A DNA stretch of 22,153 nt from an uncultured Rhodoplanes sp. (GTDB lineage: Bacteria > Pseudomonadota > Alphaproteobacteria > Rhizobiales > Xanthobacteraceae): contig CAKZHN010000003.1 in assembly GCA_936924235.1 (NCBI GenBank), forward strand, positions 1 to 22,153, in the 5' to 3' direction. The notes under the pieces were generated by a model. It was not told the origin of the DNA. It did not search any database and saw only the letters and a program-made list of their open reading frames with translations. The position numbers and the translations under genes are program-made. Numbering within the stretch: position 1 is the stretch's first letter; every line of letters starts with the position of its first letter. This document shows positions 7,162 to 16,100 of this stretch, one piece after another.

Positions 7162-10100
7162 TCAGATCAGGCCGTCGCCGTGGTGGAAGAACGTCACGTC
7201 GTGCTGCACGTCAGCCACCTGTGTGTTCTTCACCAGAATGCTGTCGCCTGTGCCCGTCGTGATCAGCGTGTCGTGACCGCTCTGATGGAACGTCAGATCG
7301 GTGAGAGTGTGCGCAATGGTGTCATCGATCGTGATGACATCGTGACCGGTCTGCGTGCCGGCGTTGAACTTGATGATCGTGTCGTTGCCGAAGTTGGGCC
7401 TGAACACGAAGGTGTCGTTGTTGCCGGCGCTGACCAGCTTATCGGCGCCGTTCGTCCCTTCGATGGTGAGGCCAGCCTGGAAGGCCGTAATGGTGTGGGT
7501 GCCATCGGTGTTGGCCGCAATCCTGACAGTCAGATTGCCGGAGCTGTCGTAATCACTTTCCAGCGCCGTGTAGGATTTTCCAGTCACATTCTCATATTTG
7601 ACGGCTTCAAGCGTGCCGTCCTGCCGGTAGGTCCAGGCTTCGGTCATTCCGTTGGAATAGGTCGCGCTCGCCGGTTTGCCGTTGGCCCCATAGACCACAT
7701 CGAAGTCGGTATAGGCTTGGCCGGTGACGCCGTAAGTGTGGACGTCGTGAACGCTGCCGTCGGTGTTGGTCGTTGTGGCCTTGAGCAGATTTCCAGAGGA
7801 ATCATTCACGGCAGCGAAGCTCGAGCCATCGGAATAATAGAGCTTGTAAGATGAGATCGTGCCGCTGGCCAGAAACTGGTCCCGTTCCGTCAGCTTGCCG
7901 TTTACATCATAGATGAAACGGTCATGGTCGCCGGTCAGCTGATAGTGCCACAAGGAATAGGAACCGTCGGCGTTGAGGTCTTGCTGGACGACAAGATGGC
8001 CTGATGGATCGAACGTCTGGGTTTCACCCGAACCATCCGGGTTGATGATCTTGAGATAATACGGAGTGCCGTCCGCATAGGTTTGCGCGATTGAGAACGC
8101 GTTTCCATGGACGTCATAGAAAGTGTCCGACGAGGTGTACGGCTTTCCAACGACCCCATACAGACGCACTTCCTGGGAGCCGTCGAGAAGGTAGAACGTA
8201 TCCTTGATCAGGTCGCCCGCACCATCGAAGGCCTGCGCTTCGTCCAGCCGGCCCGCAATATCGTAGAATCTGACGGTCGTGACGTTGTTGGCGTCCTGCC
8301 TTGTGAACGAAAACGCATAGCCATCGGTGTCAAAGATCGCCGACAACACATCGGCATCAGCAGCGATGAAATGCTGCATCTGCCCGACCGACCTCACCGG
8401 CAGATTGTTGTTGTCGGTGAGCTCGATCGCGGCCACGTGGCCGTCGGCATGCAGCGCATCGAGCGCCGCGGCAACATTGGCCGCGGTGTCCGTCACGGTG
8501 AAACCCGACGCGTCATAGATCGACTGGTTTCCGAACAACTGCGCCACTGTCGGCGTGCTGGTCAGCACCAGGATGTCGAGCGTCGCTGTGCTGGTGCCGC
8601 CATAGCCGTCGCTGATCGTGTAGGTGAACACGTCATGCGCGGACCCGGTCGGTCCCAGCGACGATGCGTTGTCGGCCACATAGGTGTAGCTGCCGTCGAG
8701 GCCGATCGTCAGGCTGCCATAACTGCCGGCCAGCGGCGTATCGAGCGAGCCGCCGCCGCTCGCTCCGCTGATCGCGGTGATGAACAGCACGTCGTTGTCG
8801 GGGTCGGTGTCGGCACCCGCCCCGCCTGCGGCGCCGGCGATGACTTCACCAGCCGTCGTCCCGCCCGCCACCAGCGTGGCGGCGTCATCCGCCGCAACAG
8901 GCGCGTGATTGGCGCCGTTGATGTCGACCTCGACGGTTGTCGTGAATGAAGCGTTATGGCTGTCGGTGACCGTAACATCGTAAAACTGCTCGACAGTCTG
9001 GCCTCTCGTCAGCGACTGCAGATCGCTGTCGTTGACCTGGAAGACCCAATTGACGTAGCCGCGGTAGCTGGTGATCCACGAGGGCTCATAGAGCAGACTC
9101 GCCGAAAAGGCTCCGAGATAACCGCTGCCGTCCGGCGTGAAGCTGACCGTGTGAGAGTCAGTATCATCCGGATCTATGAAACCGATGCCCCCGCTCGTCC
9201 CTTCGGTGCCGGCCGCCGTCTGCGCATACAACAGCACAACATAGCCGCCGTCGGTCGCGGATGTCCGGATTTCGGCCAGGCTCGAGGAGCCGGTCGCGGT
9301 CACCTCGTATTGCTGCGTGGCGGGCTGACCCTCATCAGGTCCGGGGACACCGGAGAGCTGGGCGACGCCATTCCAATAGAGGACGGAGTTGTCGTCCATG
9401 ATGACTGTGATCAGATAATGTCCCCCGGCGACGGTCGGCAGCAATTTGCCGATCGGCGACCCTGGGAAAATCTCGGCGTGTCTCGGCAGATCTTCGCCAG
9501 AAGGAATCAGCAGATCGGGACCCTGGCCATCCGGAAACGTCCAGCCCACGAACCCGAGGCCGAGGCCGAAGTTGCCGATGGGTTCGAGGCCTGCTCCCTC
9601 ATAGTCAGGCGCGAACGAAGCATTCGCGGTTACCTGGCCCAGCGTGAACGTAGAGTCGATTTCCGGCGCCGTGTTCAGCCCCGCGATATCGAAGCTGAGC
9701 GTCGCGGTCCGGATCGCTCCGGACGGATCCTCCGCCGTGTAGGTGAAGACATCTGTCGCGTGATCGCCCTCCTGGAGATGGAGCGAGCGATCGTCCGCCG
9801 TATAACTGTAAGTGCCGTCGGAATTGATCTGGAGCGTGCCGTAGGCGCCATCCACGCTGGTGGTGGCATCAGCGCTGACGCTGCTCGGCACGCCGCCAGT
9901 GCCGGCCACCACTGTACTGACCACAAGGTTGGCGGCGTCGCCCGGATTGGGGTCGGTGTCGTTGCCGAGAACGCCGGTCTCGCGCGTCGTCGCCGAGACG
10001 GCATCGCCTTCGTTGAGCGTCGCGCTGTCGTCGGCCGGGGTCGGGGCGTCAGCCGAGATTCCGGTCAGATCGACCTCGACGGTCGTCGTGAACGCAGCGT

Positions 10101-12666
10101 TGTGGTTGTCAGTGACAGTGACGTCGTAGAACTGCTTGACGATCTGTCCCGGCGCCAATGACAGCAGGTCGCTGTCGTTGACCTGGAAGGACCAGTAGAC
10201 GATGCCGGTGGCTAAGTGGGGCTCATTGAACAGTTCCGGGGCGAACAGTCCGAGATAATCGCTGCCTTCCGGCGTGAAGGTAACGGTGTGGGTGTCGTGG
10301 GCATCCGCATCGGTGAAACGGATAGCTCCGGCCGTCGCTTCTGTGCCGGCCGCATTCTCCGCAAACATCTCCAGGACGGCCGCGCCTTCGGGGACAAACG
10401 TCTGGATTTCGGCCAAGGTGGAGGGACCGGTCGCTGTCACCTCGTATTGCTGCGAGGCAAGCGACCCGAAACCAGGACCACTGGTACCGAAGAACAGTTC
10501 GTCGCCATTCCAATAGACGATGCCGTTGTGGTCCGTGATGACTGTGAGCAGATAGTGACCGCCGGCGACGGTCGGCACCAGTTTTGCGATCGGCGACCCG
10601 GGAAAAATCACGGCGTGGGTCGGGAGGAGGTCGCCAGAAGGAACCAGAAGATCGGCGCCCTGGCCATCGGGAAACGTCCACTCGGTAAATCCCTTCTGGA
10701 AGTTCCCAAGGGGCGTAAGGCTCGCCCCAAAGCTGCCCGGCACGAACGAAGCGTCCGCGACCACCGGCGCCGCGTGGGACGCTGACTGGAATTGCGGCGC
10801 CGCGTTCTGCCCCGCAATGTCGAAGGTCAGCGTCGCGCTCTTGATATTTCCCGCGGGGTCTTCTGCCGTATAAGTGAAAACATCCGCGCCCTGCTCACCC
10901 AACGCCAGCCTCGACGAATTGTCGGCGTCGTAGGTGTAGGTGCCATCCGCGTTGATGACGAGCGTACCGTAGGTGCCTTGCAGGGTAAGCCCATGGCTGG
11001 CATCAGCCGCTATGCCGCTCGTTCCTGCGAACGCCCCCGCGACCACCAGGTTTGCCGCGTCGCCGGAATTGGGATCGGTGTCGTTGCCGAGCACACCTGT
11101 GGCGCGCGTCGTCGCCGACACGGAGGCGCCTTCGTCGAGCGTCCGGATATCGTTGACCGGCGTCGGCGCGTTCGCCGACGGGCCGGTGAGATCGACCTCC
11201 ACGGTGCGCGTCGCCGACGCATTGTCGCTGTCGGTGATGGTGACGTCGTAGAACTGTTGAACGGTTTGGCCGGGAGTCAGCGCTTCCAGATCGCTGTCAC
11301 TGACCTGGAAGGTCCAGTGCACCACGCCGGAATTGGGATCGGACGTCGGCTCAAGCACCGTGGCCGCAAAGCTGCCGAGATACGTTCCGGGGTGCGGCGT
11401 GATGCTGACCACATGAGCGTCGCCGGTGTCTGGATCGTCGAAGGAAATCGTACCGGCCGCAGCCTCGGCGCCGGATTCGAGTTTGACCGACAAGCCGGCG
11501 ATCACGTCTGAATCGCCGAAGTCCGTCACCGTGACGATATCGGTACCACCGGTGCCGACCGTTTGGCCCTGTTCTGTTTCGAGAGAGGGACCATTGGAAG
11601 AAGAGCTTTGAATCAGATAAGCACCGTTCCAGTAAGCTGGCATATCGGTGGTCGCCGTAACGAGATAGTGGGCGCCCGCAATGGTCTGCAACGACTGGCC
11701 GATCGGTGCATCGGAATCGATCTGGGCGAAATAGGCGTAGATGCCGTCGCCGGGAACGATAACGTCGCTGCCGATCCCGCTCGGGAACGTCCAACCCGCA
11801 AAGCTGTTACGGCTGAAGTCCGTGACCGGCAGCAGTTCGGGACCGTCGAAGCCGACCGCATAGGACGCATCCGCCGTGACGTGTCCGTTGGTCGCCGTGC
11901 CAAAGACCGGAGCGTCGTTCTGCCCGTTGACGGTCACTGTCAGCGTGGCGGTTGCCGTTGCGCCGGTGGTGTCTTTGACCGTGTAGGTGAAGGTGTCGCT
12001 GGCCTGATCGCCTTGTCCCAGCGCATTGGCCGCGGCGCCATTCGCGACGTAACGGTAAATTCCGCTCGACTTGATTGTCAGGGTGCCATAGTCACCCACC
12101 AGGTCCGTGCCGCCGCTCGTGACGGAGACGGCGCCCTGACTGCCATGCTGAATCGCCGTGACGACCAGATTTGCGCTGTCGCCATGATCCGGATCGGTGT
12201 CGTTGGCCAGGACGCCGCCGGACGGGATGATGGTGGCGCCCTCGTTGACCGACGCCGTGTCATTGACCGGTGTCGGTGCGTCGTTCTGCCCGGTGACGTT
12301 GAAGGTCAGATGGGCAGTGCTGGTCGCGCCGCCCGGATCCGAGATCGTATAGAAGAAGACGTCGTTCGCGTTCTTACCCTGCTCCAGCGCTTCAGCAGAG
12401 GCGTTGTTCGGCGAGTAGTTGTATGTCCCGTCGGGATTGATGGTCAGGTTGCCATAGATGCCAGCAACGGTCGTGCCTCCCGAAGAAACCGAGAACGTGC
12501 TGCCGCCCGCGGCTTTGATCGCACTGACGACCAGGTTCGCCGTGTCACCGGGATCCGGATCGCTGTCGTTGGCAAGGACACCGGCGCTCCGTGTTACAGG
12601 CGCGGCAACTGCGTCCTCGAGGATTGCAATGTTGACGTCAACGGCGACAGGATTTCTGTTTGTCAC
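7162..12666 (-). CDS. Giant VCBS/Ig-like modular protein with YD-like repeats and RTX-like end
   Basis: 1834 aa, acidic, no signal peptide. Residues 1-250 hold two Ig/VCBS-like domains (VLANDSDPDPGD, GTYNYSPNN; then again from about 131). Three compound modules follow to about 1252: an Ig-like domain with GVLGNDTDPN and FTYTAEDP, a segment of about 150 aa with W-T-F-P, TVAGGHYL and YWNG (about 255-404, 626-775, 1003-1156), and the VCBS end with TISFDD/FQVNDSDL/VKQFYDVTVTD. Another Ig-like domain spans 1253-1368. Residues 1440-1735 are YD/Rhs-like (FYDIAGRLDEA, FDPSGHLVVQQDLNADGSY). The end (GTNGADKLVSAGNNDTFVF, then GNDTIIKFNAG) is a degenerate RTX unit plus a type I secretion-like cap. The GTG at 12666 is the first start after an in-frame TGA; GGGGGG lies 4 nt upstream, an unusually short spacing. 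It is probably a surface or extracellular protein exported by the nearby HlyB/HlyD pair. Confidence 0.85.
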   Translation of the reverse strand: MTNRNPVAVDVNIAILEDAVAAPVTRSAGVLANDSDPDPGDTANLVVSAIKAAGGSTFSVSSGGTTVAGIYGNLTINPDGTYNYSPNNASAEALEQGKNANDVFFYTISDPGGATSTAHLTFNVTGQNDAPTPVNDTASVNEGATIIPSGGVLANDTDPDHGDSANLVVTAIQHGSQGAVSVTSGGTDLVGDYGTLTIKSSGIYRYVANGAAANALGQGDQASDTFTYTVKDTTGATATATLTVTVNGQNDAPVFGTATNGHVTADASYAVGFDGPELLPVTDFSRNSFAGWTFPSGIGSDVIVPGDGIYAYFAQIDSDAPIGQSLQTIAGAHYLVTATTDMPAYWNGAYLIQSSSSNGPSLETEQGQTVGTGGTDIVTVTDFGDSDVIAGLSVKLESGAEAAAGTISFDDPDTGDAHVVSITPHPGTYLGSFAATVLEPTSDPNSGVVHWTFQVSDSDLEALTPGQTVQQFYDVTITDSDNASATRTVEVDLTGPSANAPTPVNDIRTLDEGASVSATTRATGVLGNDTDPNSGDAANLVVAGAFAGTSGIAADASHGLTLQGTYGTLVINADGTYTYDADNSSRLALGEQGADVFTYTAEDPAGNIKSATLTFDIAGQNAAPQFQSASHAAPVVADASFVPGSFGASLTPLGNFQKGFTEWTFPDGQGADLLVPSGDLLPTHAVIFPGSPIAKLVPTVAGGHYLLTVITDHNGIVYWNGDELFFGTSGPGFGSLASQQYEVTATGPSTLAEIQTFVPEGAAVLEMFAENAAGTEATAGAIRFTDADAHDTHTVTFTPEGSDYLGLFAPELFNEPHLATGIVYWSFQVNDSDLLSLAPGQIVKQFYDVTVTDNHNAAFTTTVEVDLTGISADAPTPADDSATLNEGDAVSATTRETGVLGNDTDPNPGDAANLVVSTVVAGTGGVPSSVSADATTSVDGAYGTLQINSDGTYSYTADDRSLHLQEGDHATDVFTYTAEDPSGAIRTATLSFDIAGLNTAPEIDSTFTLGQVTANASFAPDYEGAGLEPIGNFGLGLGFVGWTFPDGQGPDLLIPSGEDLPRHAEIFPGSPIGKLLPTVAGGHYLITVIMDDNSVLYWNGVAQLSGVPGPDEGQPATQQYEVTATGSSSLAEIRTSATDGGYVVLLYAQTAAGTEGTSGGIGFIDPDDTDSHTVSFTPDGSGYLGAFSASLLYEPSWITSYRGYVNWVFQVNDSDLQSLTRGQTVEQFYDVTVTDSHNASFTTTVEVDINGANHAPVAADDAATLVAGGTTAGEVIAGAAGGAGADTDPDNDVLFITAISGASGGGSLDTPLAGSYGSLTIGLDGSYTYVADNASSLGPTGSAHDVFTYTISDGYGGTSTATLDILVLTSTPTVAQLFGNQSIYDASGFTVTDTAANVAAALDALHADGHVAAIELTDNNNLPVRSVGQMQHFIAADADVLSAIFDTDGYAFSFTRQDANNVTTVRFYDIAGRLDEAQAFDGAGDLIKDTFYLLDGSQEVRLYGVVGKPYTSSDTFYDVHGNAFSIAQTYADGTPYYLKIINPDGSGETQTFDPSGHLVVQQDLNADGSYSLWHYQLTGDHDRFIYDVNGKLTERDQFLASGTISSYKLYYSDGSSFAAVNDSSGNLLKATTTNTDGSVHDVHTYGVTGQAYTDFDVVYGANGKPASATYSNGMTEAWTYRQDGTLEAVKYENVTGKSYTALESDYDSSGNLTVRIAANTDGTHTITAFQAGLTIEGTNGADKLVSAGNNDTFVFRPNFGNDTIIKFNAGTQTGHDVITIDDTIAHTLTDLTFHQSGHDTLITTGTGDSILVKNTQVADVQHDVTFFHHGDGLI
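8911..12276 (-). repeat. Three tandem compound modules (about 1.1 kb each) within the 1834-aa gene
   Basis: Approximate units 11170-12276, 10051-11169 and 8911-10050. Corresponding WTFP motifs at residues 292, 663 and 1042 are 371 and 379 residues apart. Units 2 and 3 resemble each other most (WTFPDGQG, IFPGSPI, PTVAGGHYL shared); unit 1 is more divergent. Boundaries are judged by eye from the protein. Confidence 0.75.
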
Positions 12667-12823
12667 GGACCCCCCAGCTCATATTCCCGAACATGAAAAT
12701 CGCGGATGACGCACCGGTCCTGCCTCTGCGGGCAGTGTCGTTTTTGTCGTCATCAGTCCGGCTGAGCCCCATCACGACCGTTAAAAAAACGGCGGTGCAG
12801 CCAGTACAAATTTAACGGATCAT

Positions 12824-12837
12824 ATACCGGACGGTAT
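12824..12837. promoter_or_regulatory. TetR-type palindrome upstream of the 1834-aa gene
   Basis: ATACCG-GA-CGGTAT, a perfect 6-bp inverted repeat with a 2-nt centre, 158 bp upstream of the GTG at 12666. The ATACCG/CGGTAT half-sites are typical of operators bound by TetR-family repressors in proteobacteria. A second, longer-spaced inverted repeat (CGCGAT, GCGCAA, ATCGCG) lies at 12887-12904. No regulator gene is in the window. The 465-bp gap 12667-13131 shows no convincing gene. Confidence 0.4.
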
Positions 12838-13081
12838 CATGGGGAGCAATTTCAAAAATATACGGAGCTTCGCTGTTATTACGGTTCGCGATGCGCAAAT
12901 CGCGCCGGCGCGGCGTGTCTTTTGACGCACGGAAGTTTCACAACGGTACACTTGCGGTGGGCGCAGCGAATTGTGAGCCCGAGGAAATGCCCGCGGAGCC
13001 GATCCAGGCGCTCCGGGTTCCACCGCGCGAAATATCTTTGAGATCGGCGGTCAGGACGACGACCTCCATATCAAATAGCGA

Positions 13082-13109
13082 CGCCGCGGCCGTTTTCACG
13101 GCCGCGGCG
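13082..13109 (-). terminator. Strong GC hairpin after the 1612-aa RTX gene
   Basis: CGCCGCGGCCG and CGGCCGCGGCG pair perfectly over 11 bp around a 6-nt loop, 22 nt after the stop at 13132. For leftward transcripts it is followed by TCGCTATTTG, so the T-run is poor, but the stem is very stable. It separates this gene from the 1834-aa gene downstream. Confidence 0.65.
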
Positions 13110-13131
13110 ATTGGCGTGCGAGCTGCCGAGC

Positions 13132-16100
13132 TTAAGCGTGCCAGCTGGTCGCGATGGTGTTCTGCAGGGCCGTATCGTTGGGCGCCTGCGTCGCGGTCGT
13201 CGGATCGAAGCCGGCATGCGTGGACGAGAAGGTCGCCATCGCCTGAACGAGCTGCGACACGCCGGCGTCGATCTTCAAGCCGTCGGCCGACCTGATCTCC
13301 GCCAACTGCGCTCCGGCCCCGCCGAACCAGCCGGCAACCGTCACCTGGTCATGCGTGCCCATGACCGCGATCGACAGATCGTTGCCGTTACGCTGGAACC
13401 AGAGCTGGTTGGCGTTGACGCCGGCGCCGAAGTCGAGCTCGCCGCTCGCAGCCGTGCTGGTGGCCGTGCCGTTGACGATCCGGTCCTGTCCGCCACCGCG
13501 GCCGAACTGGTAGGTGTCGTTGCCGCCACCCCCGGTCAGCACGTCGTTGCCGGAGCCGCCGAACAGCACATCGTTGCCGGTGCCGCCCGTGGTGTGCTGG
13601 CTGACAACCGCCTGCTGTTGCTGCTGGCCGATGATGAAGTCGAGCGTCTGCGACACGGTCTTGCTGTCGGTGGCCGCACCGGTCGAGAGCGTCGCGTGAT
13701 CGGTCGACGTCGCGTTGACGGTGAGCCGCAGATCGCCGCTGAAGCCTTGCGGCGGCGTGACCGTCAGGTTGGCGAACGACCAGGTGCTGATATCGACACT
13801 GGTGCTGCCGGCGGACGACGTGAAGCTGTGCGTGCCGTCCGTCAGGGTCGCGCCGACCGGAATGGTCGACACCGAGACGGCCAGCGTCTCCGATCCGTCC
13901 GTGTCGGTCAGGCTTGCCGACAGGTTGAGCTTCACCGGGGCGCCCGGATCCGAGCCGCCGACCGAGAAGATCTGCGCCCTGATGCCGTCGTCGTCCTCGC
14001 CTCCCACGCCGCTGGCGTCGGTCCAGGTGACGATGAAGCGGCCGCCGGACAGCGCCGCGATCGCCGGCGTATGCTGCTCGCCCTGCGACGTGCCGTTGAT
14101 CGTGAACTCGCCGCCGACCGGACGGCCTTGCCCATCGATGACCTGGCCTTTGATCTGGCCATGGTCGCCGTCACCGTCTTCCACGTCCTCCCAGGTCACG
14201 ACGATGAAGCCGTTGGTCAGCTCCGTGATCTTCGGAGCCTGCTGGTACTCGGCGCCCTTGGTGTTGACCTGAAGCTCGGCGCCGACCTTGTTGCCGCCGG
14301 CATCGAACAGCTGGAACTGGATCGACGAGTCGTCGGTGTCGCCGACATTCGACTGCGCCTGCCAGGTCACCGCGAAGCCGCCGTTCGACAACCCGACCAC
14401 GCTGTTGACGTCGTTGACGTAGTTGATGCCCTTGGTGTCGACGAGAATTTCAGGGCCGATCTTGTTGCCGTTGACATCGAACCGCTGCGCGATGATCGAG
14501 CCGTCACGGGTCTCGTCGCCACGCAACATGCTGTTGTCCTGCCAGGCAGCAACGAAGCCGCCATTGGCAAGAGCCGCCACGGACACCTCGTCCTGGTCGC
14601 CGGTCGTCAGCGTGTTGACCAGGAACTCGCCGCCGACTTTTTGACCGCCGGCATCGTACAGCTGCGCCTTGACGGAGCCGCTGCTGTCGCCGCCCCGGCC
14701 GCTCGTGTCGTTCCAGGTGATGACGAAGCCGCCGTTGGACAGCGCCGTGATCGAGGGATCGCCCTGATTGCCCGTCGTCGTGGAGTTGACGATGAACTCG
14801 CTGCCGACCCTGCTGCCGTCGCGGTGATACATCTGAGCTCGTACGGCATCGCCGCTGGTATCGCCGCCGGTCGCGCCCTCGTCCTCCCAGGTGATGACGA
14901 AATCGCCGCTGTTCAGGACGGCGATCTGCGACCGGTACTGACCTCCAGCCACCGTCGTGTTGACCCGGAATTCACCGCCGACCTTGTTGTTGCTGGCATC
15001 GAACAGCTGGGCACGGATGCCCGCGTTTTCCTCACCGTCCGTGTAGCTCGTGTCCGACCAGGACACGATGTAGCCGCCGTCCGCGAATGTCGCGACCGTC
15101 GAGAAGAACTGGCCGCCCACCTTGATCTGGTTGGCACTGAACTCGGCGCCGACCTTGGTGACGGCGGTCGGCCCGCTCGACACGAGCGACGCGGACAGCG
15201 CCGGCGCGTCCGCGACCGGAGCAACATCCACGGTCACCGTTGCGGTGCTGGAACGCCCGGTCGTATCGCTCAACGTATAGTCGAACGTGGCGATCCCGCT
15301 GAAGTTCGCAGCGGGCACGAACGTGATGTTGCCGTTGACCATCGACACGGTGCCGTGGCTCGCGTTGCCGACCGACGACACCGACAAGGGTGTGCCCGAC
15401 GGGTTCCTGCTGTCGGCGACCAGAGAGGCTGCCGAGACCACCAGCGAGTTGTCCTCGTTGGACGCCTTGTGCTCGTTCACGGCCACGAACTCCTTGGCCG
15501 GATCGGTGACGGCGATATTGAAGACCTTGTCGAAGCTCAGGCCGCCCTGATCCGTCACCTTGACGTCGATGGCGCGCGACGCCCCGGCCGCGAAGTCGAG
15601 CTTCGTGCTGTCGGCCACGGTGATCACGCCGGTGTTGGCGTTGATCGCAAAGGCGCCGCCGGCATTGTCGACGAGCGAATAAGTGAGAACGCTGCCGGCA
15701 TCCGGGTCGGTGCCGTGAACGGTGCCGACCACCGTGCCGTTCGGAGAGCTTCCGACCACCGAACCGCCCGTGAGCGTTTCATTCGTCGGGGCTTCGTTGA
15801 CGTTGGTGACGGCGATCGTGAAGGTCTTGTCGAGCGACGCCCCGGTCTGATCCGCCACGTGAACCTGGACGCTCTGCGAGGCTGCCGTCTCGAAGTCGAG
15901 CTTGGTGCCATCGGCCACCGTGATCACGCCGGTGTTGGCGTTGATCGCAAAAGCACCGCCGGCATTGCCGAGCAGCGAATAGGTCAGCACGGCTCCCGAC
16001 AGCGTGTCGGTCGCCGTGACGGTCCCAACGACCGTGCCGTTCGCAGCATTCTCGGCCACCGTTGCGCCCGACAGGGTCTCCCCGGTGATCGCTCCCTTGG

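Noticed and set aside
6974..7276. Possible 100-aa gene on the + strand in the gap before the 1834-aa gene
   Set aside because: The first residues look mildly protein-like, but the frame runs into the antisense of the 1834-aa gene, has no recognised domain and no clear ribosome-binding site.
12778..12792. CCGTT-AAAAA-AACGG hairpin as a terminator
   Set aside because: The stem is only 5 bp and A/T-dominated, and it lies upstream of a gene rather than after one; the strong hairpin at 13082-13109 already serves the preceding gene.
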